Positions 1 through 10,929 of a DNA stretch of 64,000 bases are shown in pieces. Position 1 is the stretch's first letter, and every line of letters starts with the position of its first letter. This DNA is from Larix kaempferi. Its lineage: Eukaryota; Streptophyta; Pinopsida; Pinales; Pinaceae. Location: contig BSBM01000597.1 in the NCBI GenBank assembly GCA_027924585.1, positions 1,261,501-1,325,500 on the forward strand. The letters run 5' to 3'. The position numbers were made by a program, and so were the translations under genes. The notes under the pieces were generated by a model. That model searched no databases. It worked only from the letters and a program-made list of their open reading frames with translations, and was not told the origin of the DNA.

Positions 1-3000
1 AAATGATGTTTTAATTTCTAGAAATGATTTGTTTATCAAATGTAATGAGCCGTTGGTTACTTAAGCCCTTTTTTTCAACAATTCATCAATTTTTCCTATG
101 GCGAGCATGTTTTTTTTAGGGTGCAAAACAAGCAGAATGGTTTTTTTGGCAGGAAAATATCTCCTTTACCAGAGAATTTCTTGCACATGTGACTATCAGG
201 AAGTAAACTAAAACCATCACTGGATAACTACTTCAACAAGGAACAAGTTCATGTCAATTGATGAATTTATCCCCAGAAGGACAGCTCCTGGCGGGCATTT
301 CCAAATAGCCCCTTAACCTTGTGATTTTAACACCTAGCCTAATTTCACTTGCTCTTAAAATGCAAAACACGGTTTTTCACACTTTGGCAGGTTAATTTCT
401 TTCACATGCAACCATCATAAGGAAAATTGAAAGGATGGATGGATAACCACTTCAATAAGGAACATATATATGTCACCCTTTAAATTGTTTGATACACAAA
501 CATCATCTGGCGGGCATTTGAAACTAGCTTTTTAAACTGCTAATTCAACACTTAGGCAAAAAATTGTCAAACCCTAGGGTAACATGAGGAGATTTTTATT
601 TTCATCAAATTGGAAGTGTGAGACACCCAGTGTATAGAGGCCAACAAGGTGATTTCATCCAGACCAATTTCATCCTTTGAAACTTCTTTCTCTCTCCTTG
701 GAGGACATTTTTCTGGAGCGGTGCAAATCAAGCCTGGAGTCACTATTGGCATATCAATATATTCACCTACAGAGACTCTTTGGACAAACCAATGATATAG
801 TTGGATGCACAAATAAACAGTTTAGAGACCCATACCCAAAAAGTATTTTAAGACATCAACCATAGGAAATGGCGAGCATTTTACTGAGGTCACTTAGGAA
901 TTTTTACCAGTAATTTTATACTTAGACAATTTTTGCATTTTCCTAGACTGGAGCAATCTTCCTGAAACACTGTTTTTGCAGACCCATAACTTCCTTTTTA
1001 GAAACTCTCAAGACAATCGGAGACCATGGTCAAGTAGACAAATCAACAAGCTACAACCTGAACTATGGGGCGGGCATTTACCTTAACCTATGAATTATGG
1101 TGGGCAATTTTACTACCACTGGTGCAAAAAAATCCTGAAACCCTGTTTTGGTAGGCCTTTAACTTTGTCATCAAAGACCCTCTTTGAGAACTGAGACCAT
1201 GGTAAGATAACCTCTTCAACAAGATATAGCATTATAGTTTTAGATCATTTTTATCATTCTCTTATGAGGTACGGCGGGAAATTTCCCAAGGCCACTTGGA
1301 CCAATTTTCCAACACTTAGCCATTTTTCAGAATTTGGACCTCTTTTGTTTATTTTGTTCTTAATATGCAAAACAATATTTTTCCTACTTTGGAAGGTTGA
1401 TTTCCTGCACATGTGACTATCAGGAAGTAAACTGAAACCATCACTGTATAGCTACTTCAACAAGGAACAATTTCATGTCAACTAATAAATTTATCCCCAC
1501 AAGGATAGTTCACGGCGGGCATTTCCAAATAGCCCAATAACCTTGTGATTTTAACATCTAGCCTAATTTCACTTGTTCTTAATATGCAAAACAAGTTTTT
1601 TCTCACTTTGGCAGGTTAATTTCTTGCACATGTGACCATCATAAGGAAAAATGAAAGCATGGCTGGATAACCACTTCAACAAGGAACAAATACATATCAC
1701 CCTTTAAATTTGTTGATACATACACATCATCTGGAGGGCATTTGAAACTAGCTTTTTAAACTACTAATTCAACACTTATACAAAAAATTGTCAAACCCTA
1801 GGGTAACATGAGATTTTTATTTTCATCAAATTGGAAGTGTGAGACACCCAATGGATAGAGGCCAACAAGGTGATTCCATCCAGACCAATTTCATCCTTTG
1901 AGACCTCTTTCTCTCTCCTCGGCGGGCATTTTTCTGGAGTAATGCAAATCAAACTAAGAGGCACATTTGGCAGATCAATATCTTCATCTACAAAGAATTT
2001 TTGGACAAACCAATGATATGGTTGGATGCACCAATCAACAGTCTAGAGACCCATATCCTCAAAATAATTTAAGACATCAACCACAGGAAATGGAAAGCAT
2101 TTTACTGAGGTCACTCAGGAATTTTTACCAGTAATTTTATACTTGGACAATTTTTGCATTTTCCTAGACTGAAGCAATCTACCTCAAAACATTGTTTTGG
2201 AAGACCCATAACTTCATTTTCAAACAATCTCAAGACAAGCTGAGACCATGGTCAAGTAGACAAATCAACATGCTACATCCTGACGATATGGGGCATGAAT
2301 TTACCTTAACCTATGAATTATGGCGGGCATTTGAAACTAGTTTTTTAAACTACTAATTCAACACGTAGACAAAAAATTGTCAAACCCTAAGGTAACCTAA
2401 GATTTTGTTTTTCATCAAATTAGAAGTGTGAGACACCCAATGGATATATGCTAACAAGGTGATTCCATCCAGACCAATTTCATCCTTTGAAACTTCTTTC
2501 TCTCTCCTCGACGAGCATTTTTCTGGAGCAATGCAAATCAAGCAAGGAGGCACTTTTGGCAGATCAATATCTTCACCTACAGAGACTCTTTGGACAAACC
2601 AATGATATGTTTGGATGCACCAATCAACAGTCTAGAGACCCATAACCTCAAAATATTTTAAGACATCAACCACAGGAAATGGCGGGCATTTTACTGAGGT
2701 CACTCAGGCATTTTTACCAGTAATTGTATACTTAAGACAATTTTTGCATTTTCTTAGACTGGAGCAATTTGCCTAAAAAACTGTTTTGGCAGACCCATAA
2801 CTTCCTTTTTAGAAACTCTCAAGACAATCTGAGACCATGGTCTGGTAGAAAAATCAACACGCTACAGCCTGACACTATGGGGAGGGAATTTACCTTAACC
2901 TATTAATTATGGCGAGCATTTTCCTGAGGCCACTTGGGCAGTTTTACTACCACTGCTGCAAAAACAACCTGAAACCCTATTTTGGCAGGCCTTTAACTTT

Positions 3001-3176
3001 TTCATCAAACACCCTCTTTGAGAACTGTGACCTTGGTAAGATAGCCTCTTCCACAATCTATAGCATTATAGTTTTAGATAATTTTTATCACTCTCCTATG
3101 AGGTACGGCGTGAAATTTCCCAAGGCCACTTGGACCAATTTTCCAACACTAAGCCATTTTTCAGAATTAGCGTTTT
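1..3176. repeat. Higher-order tandem repeat array (~200-bp monomers, ~1.22-kb HOR)
   Basis: Diverged monomers of about 200 bp each carry the motif GGCGGGCATTT or a variant. Motif positions near 290, 508, 703, 870, 1068 and 1272 recur in the same order at about 1513, 1733, 1920, 2090 and 2290, a shift of about 1.22 kb, so six monomer types form a higher-order unit. A third, shortened unit follows (2322, 2510, 2680, 2880/2910, 3105). Monomers share phrases such as GAGACCATGG and TTTTGGCAG. The array continues beyond the left edge and ends near 3176. Small ORFs inside it are frame accidents. It could be satellite DNA or the internal repeat of a larger element. Confidence 0.85.
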
Positions 3177-3485
3177 AGAAATTACATAAATTTGAATTTT
3201 TGTTGCAAAACATTATGTTAATTAGATTGTAAAATTACAGTGTAAAATTACAAGTTAAATCTGAGTGTAAAATTACATTTTTTTTCATAAAAAAAAGAAG
3301 TAATTTTATTTCATCCGATGAGAACAAAATTACATTATGTAGCTAAACTTTGTAAGGAGTGTATTTATGATATTTCTTTCCTTTTGGATAGACCCGTAGT
3401 CTTCTTTAATGCTTCTGATCCATTTATCTTTTTACATTTCTGATACCGATCTTTAAAAACACTATCTGCTTGTTTAACAGACATA
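3177..3485. other. AT-rich spacer, no gene seen
   Basis: AT-rich sequence with a few short direct and inverted copies of GTAAAATTACA. No coding potential or element end could be recognised. It separates the tandem array from repeat X. Confidence 0.5.
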
Positions 3486-6075
3486 ATAACATATACCAAT
3501 TGATTTCAATTTCTCATCTGTGAAATTCATCATGGTAATTCATGTTAGGCCAAGCATAACATAAATATTAAAATAAAAAAAATCAATTCTTAGCCATATC
3601 ATGCATTCACAATTTATTTCAAGCAAATAAAAACAATCAATTCTCAGCCATATCATGCATTCAACAATTTTATGTTTTCCAAAATGCACCAGTCAAAAAG
3701 GAAAGAGAAGAATAAGAGTCGTATTCTTTCTCCAATCCAAAGCCACCCCACCACTGTGGTTCCATGCTCCTTAACCTCTTTCACCTCAATGTGATTGTTT
3801 GACTTGCCCCTTTCTTGTTTTGGTTATGACACTTAATGTCTAAGGTTTGTCTAAGGATTTTTTCAACCAAGGAACCCTTCCCCATTGTTTCCTACAGAAC
3901 CTTTGGCTACTAGGACCCACACAATTCCACTAGCACCATTCTCCATTGCTTCTCATACTGAGATCTCTAGGATAGTCACATGTCCAAATGCATCCTCACC
4001 ATGCCTTCATATTTCTTACTTCCTGTAATGACCTAGGTTTCCAACAAATAAACAACAGTGTATCGGCTTGGTTATTATAAGACTTGTAGATGAAATATTT
4101 CATTATTCAGAATAAGGAATAGATGATAATTAAATACTTATTTGTATTGTACATTTCCTCTCTACTCCACAGGTTCCTTCTCTGCTTTACAAGCCTTGGA
4201 TCACCTGTGGGGTGGATGCTTGTCCAGCACACATGCTTCTCCACAACATCAAGCAGTTAATTCCCAACCAGTTCACCGACTAGATTTACAAAGAATTTAT
4301 GGTGCCACACCAGTCCCATACCTTGTTTTCCCTCTCCATTTTCAAGCCAGCACATCCATTTGGGTCAACAAGCCAATGGAAGGAAACTACACCATGACCA
4401 TTTCCAGGTCAAGGCTCTACTACGGAGCCACATCATCACAACCCTTCACACACACAACAACCCTTCACAAAAAAACCCTCACAACAACCTTTCATACACA
4501 CAACAACCTTTCACTTTGTTTCTTTAGTGTGCAGCACCAAATTGCATATGTTTAAGTTGACAACATAAGATGGATAAGCAAGCTCATTAGTATTATTTCT
4601 CTAAAATTGTAAACATATTTCATAACATTCCCTCTCAAATATTGAAACACCAGGAATTTGTCCATTCCCTTAGGGTGTATTCAATATTGGAAACCCTAAC
4701 ATAACCCAGCACCCAAAAGGTATGCATCCCTTTTTGATGTGAGTCGTGTAGGCCCTAGTCATACTTCAAGAAATCTAGAATAATAATGAAATAATAAAAC
4801 ATGCTCTATATATTAACTCTAATAACTAGACATGTATATTCTTAGCTAGGGTTACAGAATACTCATATGTTTTGTAGATGTATTTTCTCTTCCTTCACGA
4901 GGAATGGGGGATCCCTTCTCTAAGTTGACAGTCCCTCAGTTTTACATCCCAATCTTTTCACGTTCCATAATCCACATATTCCCTCTCGGCATAATCTTTA
5001 CCATCTCACCCGCATTTCCTAGCAACATGCAGTTTAGCTGAGATATTGTCTAAATATCCAATGGCGTTTCACCCGAAACCCATTTCCAAGATATGGGATC
5101 CTTCCCATGGAGTCTGACTTCTACAAGCCATCACACATGGTCTTCCTGCAATGTGTCCTATTGACACAATTCACAAACAGTCAAAAATTCAGCAGCACTT
5201 AACAATCAAATTCACATATGCTTTCCATAATCATTCAATGGCATTAATAATTAAATTCAAACATGAATTTACAATTTTGTCTCCTACAGAATTTGATTTG
5301 CAGCCATGAAATTATTCTCATAAACTTAAATCATAGGGTTTCAAATCTGAAATGGACAATATGTGTTGTTCATAAATTTAATCTTAAACCATCAGACCAT
5401 TCTCATAAGGTTTGGCTCTTGCACATGGCAGATTCCAGCCTCCAATATGGTCTTACCCACGTTGCCATACCCAAGACATTCCTTCCTGAAATCTGAAAAC
5501 TTAAGTCATCCAAACACTTCCAGTTGTTAACATGTCCATATCACAAAACACATTTACTTCATGTGAATCGGTATCACCATAGAATTTCAAGATACAGTCG
5601 CATCATCTATTCAATCAAATATAACTTTAAATACTCATGATTACACAATCAAGTTATTTTATGCAACTCTATCTTTCCAAAAGAGCACTCTAGTAGCCCA
5701 TCAAGTATGACTACCTTCATGCAATATTTCTCCTGCATTCATAGAAGCTCATGAAATGATATCAGAATTACCATTAATTAAGCATTTCATCTATTGATTA
5801 GTTGCCATGAAACCTACATCACAACCATGCATTCACACAATGCATCACGGCATGTGCACCCACACACATGCATGCACATTCACAACACTTACACAAACTT
5901 TTCATGTGCATGCACTCATTGCATAACCACAAGATTTACAAAATATTTTTAATGTACATCCACTAAATTTCAGCTTGCATTGATTCATGAATACTATACT
6001 ATCATGTCAGGCATTCCACCGTTCCAAACACATTATGGCCTAACTAGGGCTATCTCATATAGCATGCATTACCTT
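3486..6075. repeat. Repeat X, copy 1 (unclassified, possibly a minus-strand LTR)
   Basis: This stretch is repeated, diverged but collinear, at 20463-21361 plus 25747-26818 plus 63622-64000, and in part at 14268-14838. The uninterrupted copy here shows where elements E and A entered copy 2: the junction CATAACATTCCC near 4622 is intact here, as is the CTCTAG/TAGCCCATC junction near 5690. The right limit is only the last base with a partner inside the window. In the 14268 copy a minus-strand gag start lies just beyond the left end, so X may be a long LTR read on the minus strand. A zone rich in TGCATG and CACACA lies at 5830-5960. Confidence 0.8.
4142..4555 (+). other. Open frame of unknown function in repeat X copy 1
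   Basis: A 137-codon open frame whose counterpart in the second copy of X (20856-21260, 134 codons) is also open and clearly similar. Shared stretches include LQALDHLWGGCL and VPYLVFPLH. The C-terminal third is low complexity, made of repeated TTTLHT-like peptides from a short CACACAACAACC repeat. I recognise no domain. Retention of a frame over about 300 bases in two diverged copies may be chance or may mark old coding sequence. No promoter or start context supports expression. Confidence 0.25.
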
Positions 6076-7577
6076 AACAGGACCACAAGTACTCACTTGC
6101 TTTGGTTATTAAACTCATAACCAACATACACATGGAATGATATATTTTTATATGAATGCATTCTAAATTTTTAAACATTCACATGGTATGAGGCTCCTTG
6201 CCCCTATTACCCATACCTCACCATACCATGGTGGTATGGCATTCACATTCATGCATTCAACCTTACATGCATACCCTTTTATGATGATTAAAACATGGTT
6301 AAGTATTCTTACCCATCCTTTCCGAACACTTGTACAATCAATATAATAGACATTACCTACATGGATTCCATCAACATACCGTTGTTACCTGATCAGTTGG
6401 CTTCTTACCAAGGCTACACAGCCCTTCCACCAACTTCTTGACCATAGATTTGTGCCCCATCCTTTATTCACAAGGTTGTTGGTCACATGCAATATCATCA
6501 TCATCCTCATCTTCAGCGATGCTTATGTTATCTTGGTAAAATGAAGAACCACTAGAAACAACCCTTTCATCATTTCCCAAGCAAGTGTAAGCAAGGAATA
6601 TCAAAAATCTTTTCTACATATCTTTGTTAAGTGTGCATTCATATTGTAATGAAATGTGATTCATTAATAACTTTTTCCAATATGCAATACCACATGCAAG
6701 AACAAGCAAGTTCACATGCACTATGCCTTATATCTTACTATGCCTACTATGCATACACATTTCATCTATCTAATCTATTGCATTTTTTGCATTCCTATGC
6801 CCTAAATTTTCTATATATAAATATCACAATACAAGAGCATGGTAGGGGTTAATGGGTTCTCCCTTTCCAATTCCTTATCAAACATGGAATTGCCTCTTCC
6901 ATATCATAGTTGGTCCAGTTCCTAGCCTCTAGCAAGCACACAAGGAACCATTAGCTATGATTTTCTTACCAAGAAGCAATTCCATATAGATACCCATGGA
7001 TAACATTCCTATTTGCTACTTGACAATCATACCATTCATATGTTGTAACAGTAATATTTCTAGGTGAGAAATTTCCATTTTATCAGAGTTTCCCTACTGT
7101 TCTAATTGACTTCATAAATTGGGGTCAAGTCTGACTTGGCCCTTCTTGGACTTCTCTACGCTTATCAATGCTACCATTTGTTCAATGTTCATTCTCGGTA
7201 AAGGGCTGTATGACTAGATGGAACTGAATCGACCTCTTAGTGATTATCAGGTATTGCCTATTAGTTGTCGATTCTCGCCTAGCGAGATACTATACAGTCA
7301 TTGGTCTCAATCTATGTTCTTCCGCGGCTCTAACAGGCCCATGTTGTGGCCACAACAGATCCCATGCTTAGATGAAGCACGGGAGCCCCATTTTTGAATA
7401 AACGCAAAGGTATTTGGGAAAGTGTTTCCGAAACACAAGATTCTTGAAACCTATTTCTTTGATCTTTTACCTATACCTTTGCCTGGCTTGATTGTCATGT
7501 TTTTCTAAAAAAATTCTAAGTGTTTATGGTCTGCAGGAAGCCTTAAATTTTGAGTAATTTGTCACTTATTTCCACCA
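6076..7577. other. Intergenic sequence without recognised gene
   Basis: AT-rich sequence with no supported ORF and no partner elsewhere in the window. Two perfect inverted repeats stand out: TCTCGC-CTA-GCGAGA at 7273-7287 and the 16-bp palindrome TGTTGTGGCCACAACA at 7342-7357. Sequence from about 7100 to 7450 is more GC-rich than its surroundings. Confidence 0.5.
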
Positions 7578-7840
7578 ACCCGAAACCCGCAATCCGACAG
7601 GTGCGAGTTGCGGGATTCCTTTGTTAATAATTTCGGGATATTTTCATCCCGAAACCTGAAACCCGCAATTGCGGCTTTGGGATTTCGGAAATCGTTTTTA
7701 CCTTTAGCTGCGTTGTGTGTTCCCGAAACCCGCAACCCGAAAGTGTCGGGTTGCAGGATGCGGGAAAAGTTTTCTATTTTTGAGATTGCTTCCATTTCCA
7801 AAACCCGCAACCCGCAAGTTTCGGGTTGCGGCTTTCGAGA
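7578..7840. repeat. String of CpG-rich perfect hairpins, cluster 1
   Basis: Five inverted repeats follow one another in 263 bp: CCCGCAA/TTGCGGG near 7585-7613; TTTCGGGAT/ATCCCGAAA at 7631-7653; the palindrome CCGCAATTGCGG at 7663-7674; GCAACCCGA/TCGGGTTGC near 7732-7754; and CCGCAACCCG/CGGGTTGCGG at 7804-7830. The shared word is CCCGCAACCCG. Open frames on both strands here are by-products of this low-complexity DNA. Confidence 0.8.
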
Positions 7841-8994
7841 ATCATGAATAAACGGTGAAAAATAACTTGACCCCGCATCCGCGAGATTCAATCCCAACCG
7901 TTGATTTGTCTTGATCTGGCGGATGAGGTTACGCTGCACGATTTGAGTGTTTATTTGGGTCGTTTACATTTTAGTTATTTGCTTTTGATTCATTTGATTT
8001 GGTTCCGTGATCTTGGTGGTTAATTTACTATGTTGCTCCTCACATGCCCTACCCAGATTTGGTTTTCAAGATAATGGCTAGTTATTACCTTCACTTTGGG
8101 ATTTTGATTGATCTTATGGTTTCTTCTCTCATGATTTTGGACATTGCATTAGTATGATATTTGAATTTGATAGTGTTTTATTTAACTTTTGCATGCCTAG
8201 AATCATAATGTAAATATTGTCTTTGGGTTTGTTTGCTTATATTAGTTTAACATTTTTAATGTTTAGTTTGAACTTATTAAAATCTTTTAAAATTCACGGT
8301 CATGCTTTAACTTTCATTAACTTAATTTGTGTATTTCATTAAATCCATATATTAAGCTTATACACAACTTGATGTTGTGAAAATTAAAAGAACACATGTT
8401 TTAGTTTGTTGGAGTTCTAATTTCCCTAATTTCTATGAGATTTGGTCTTACGATTATTTGGAAATTAGTGGGATTAAAATTCAACATTTATGAATGTGAA
8501 GTTAGTTTGATCATGAATAAGTATTTTATTTCTAATAAACTAATTTGAGCTTGAAAATACAATTTATATTTTACCTTTTGCAATTTAAAAGAATTTCCAT
8601 TTATTACTGTGCAAAAGGAAATAATATTATTTTCTTGGTTTCCTATTCTTGGAAAATGATTATGTTAGAAACCTATTTATGGAATTAATTAACTCTCCTA
8701 TATTATATGAGTGATTCATTTCCTATATAAGTAACTTGTTTTCCAGCAATCATTTTCCTAAGAATAGATTTGTAAATGGTTTTTATTTATTTTTACTTCT
8801 AGGTTTAGGGTTTCCTCATATTGAATTTTAGTTCATGTTGTAAATATTTCTAGATTTTTAATCTTTTCTCTATTATTGTTTTGTTTTAATCTACTTCATT
8901 CAATATTCAAAAAATAAAATAAAAAATTCATTTTTTCCAAAGCTTTCCATCGTTTTTATGCGTTTGGGGGAACCTTTAAATTTTTTAATTTCAA
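7841..8994. other. AT-rich spacer between hairpin clusters
   Basis: Strongly AT-rich sequence with long T-rich runs and no supported coding region. Nothing here was recognised as an element end. Confidence 0.5.
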
Positions 8995-9112
8995 CCTTCC
9001 CGCAACCCGCAACCGGGATGCGGGAGGTTTAATTTTCTTATTTTAAAAAATAATGTTTCCGCAACCCGCAACCCGAACCCTACATTTCTAGATGCGGAAT
9101 GCGAAAACTTTG
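8995..9112. repeat. CpG-rich hairpin cluster 2
   Basis: Two groups of CCCGCAACCCGCAA-type words with partly complementary GGGATGCGGG and GATGCGGAATGCG segments. It uses the same vocabulary as the cluster at 7578-7840, about 1.2 kb upstream, so the two probably belong to one element or arose from the same kind of amplification. Confidence 0.65.
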
Positions 9113-10929
9113 ATTTTAATTTTTTAGGTTTATAATGTTTTTCTAATTCGATTTTCTCTCCCGACATGTAATTTCCGATTATGGTGGAAAATGGTTTTTG
9201 GATTAATGTTTTTGTTTTATTCATTTGGAAAATAATTAATATGAATTATGGATTTAATTGTTAAATCAACAGCTACAATTCATCCCGAAAAGAAATCTAC
9301 GATTGTTGAGTCTTAACTTCCAAGAGCCATATCTTGAGATTTACGAGTCCAAATCGAGCCTGTGATAGCTCGTTGGAAAGCTGGAAGGATGAGGAATGAT
9401 TTGGGAAGATTATTTTCTCCAAATGATTAGCTTAACCACTCGAAAAATCTGCATGAACAGTCAATTTCGGATTTGCATAAGATTTGTTTATTTTTTATTT
9501 TGATTTGCAAATGGGTTATTATTAATATAGATTTCTTTGATTGGATTTAGAATGATATTTTAATTTATCTTCTGGATTGTGCAGGTGTTGATTTCGATTT
9601 AGAGGAATCAAATTGACGAATTTGCATCCCATATTTGAAATGATAAAAAACGTGCCAAGTGGAAAGCAGCGATTTTTGGATGCGATTTTGGGAATGATGG
9701 AGATGGATCTGAAAAATTTGAGACATGGGTTTTGTGCAGAAGGTGCCCAATTAGTTCGTTAATGAGCAGAATCCTATGAAAGTGCTCTATTTGGGAGATA
9801 CGATTGGTTCTTCAAAACGGATTTTCCCAGATTTGTCTCATGGACGAATCTGGCAAATAAAACAACTCAGCTCGTTAGCTGAGGAATTTGGGGAATGGTT
9901 CTTATCTTTTCTGTAATTTTCTCTATATAAATACCTACCTTCAATGATCTAGAAGGGGGGGAAGTGCTCAGCAGAGCTGGAAAGATTTCTCTTCCAGAAC
10001 TGAGGAGACGTTGCCAAGTTTGATGGACTTTAGAGCTCGAATCAACAAGGAGTTGTTGGACACACCCTGTTTTTGCAGACACTGTAATTTCTTACAGTTG
10101 TGTTAATACAGTAAAGTTTCTCCATATGACTTTCTTGTTCACTTTTCAAGTTTCTTTGATCAGTTTGATGATTGCTCTGAGTCTATTATCAGTAATTGTT
10201 TATTAATTTGTAAACAATTAACATTCCTAGATCTGAGATTTTGGTTTATCACTATTGATGATCTGAATGTATGAATGTGTTGAATGAGTTTCTTTATGCA
10301 ACATGTTTATTTATTTCTTACAAATTATATGCAGTTCATATCACAGTTCAGATTAATTTTTCAATTAACAAAAGGAACAATAGGATAACATTGGAAGCAC
10401 TGAATCTTTAAATTGTTGTCAATAATTTTCATTATCTGATAATGCTTTGAAGTAATAAGTTAACCATCTGGTTTTGCATTTCTGTTAAGCCGGTTAAATT
10501 AACTTATTAATTTACAAACCAAATTACCCTGCACACAAAACTTCCACAACTTCCACTCTGTTAGATTAGATCTGACTTAGTTTAGACTTCATTCTAGATA
10601 GGATTAACCTAAGACTTAGATCAACCTTTAGAGTTTAGATACCTTTGTCTTACATCTCTGTAGGACAGATCCATTTTAGATCAAAACCATAAGTTCCAGT
10701 GAAGGCCTTTGTATCCGTGGGTGTTAACCATCCCAAACAACTCGAGGATAGGGTAACTCTTGCGTAGGGTTTACTGAAGCCTTTGGCTGGGTTTTCATCC
10801 CATGTTGTATGCCTTGGAACCCTTTCCAGCACCTTGCAGTAACCTACACATCCGAGGCATCAACAGCCCGCAAGATTCAACTTCGGCCCAAGCATCCCCA
10901 ATGCGGTAACTTGGAATCTGATACCACTT
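9113..10929. other. Non-coding stretch with promoter-like TATA and a hairpin
   Basis: No supported ORF. A TATA box (TATATAAATA) lies at 9924-9933 on the + strand. About 150 bases further is a perfect hairpin, ACTGTAA-TTTC-TTACAGT, at 10081-10098, followed by T-rich DNA. The order of TATA, short transcribed stretch and hairpin resembles an LTR promoter and R region. No paired LTR was found, so this is only a suggestion. Confidence 0.35.
10915..10926 (-). promoter_or_regulatory. PBS-like sequence on the minus strand
   Basis: On the minus strand the sequence reads TGGTATCAGA, the usual start of an initiator-methionine tRNA primer-binding site in plant LTR elements. It follows three bases after a GGACGTGACA end that could be the terminus of an LTR at 10930-13624. 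Confidence 0.4.
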
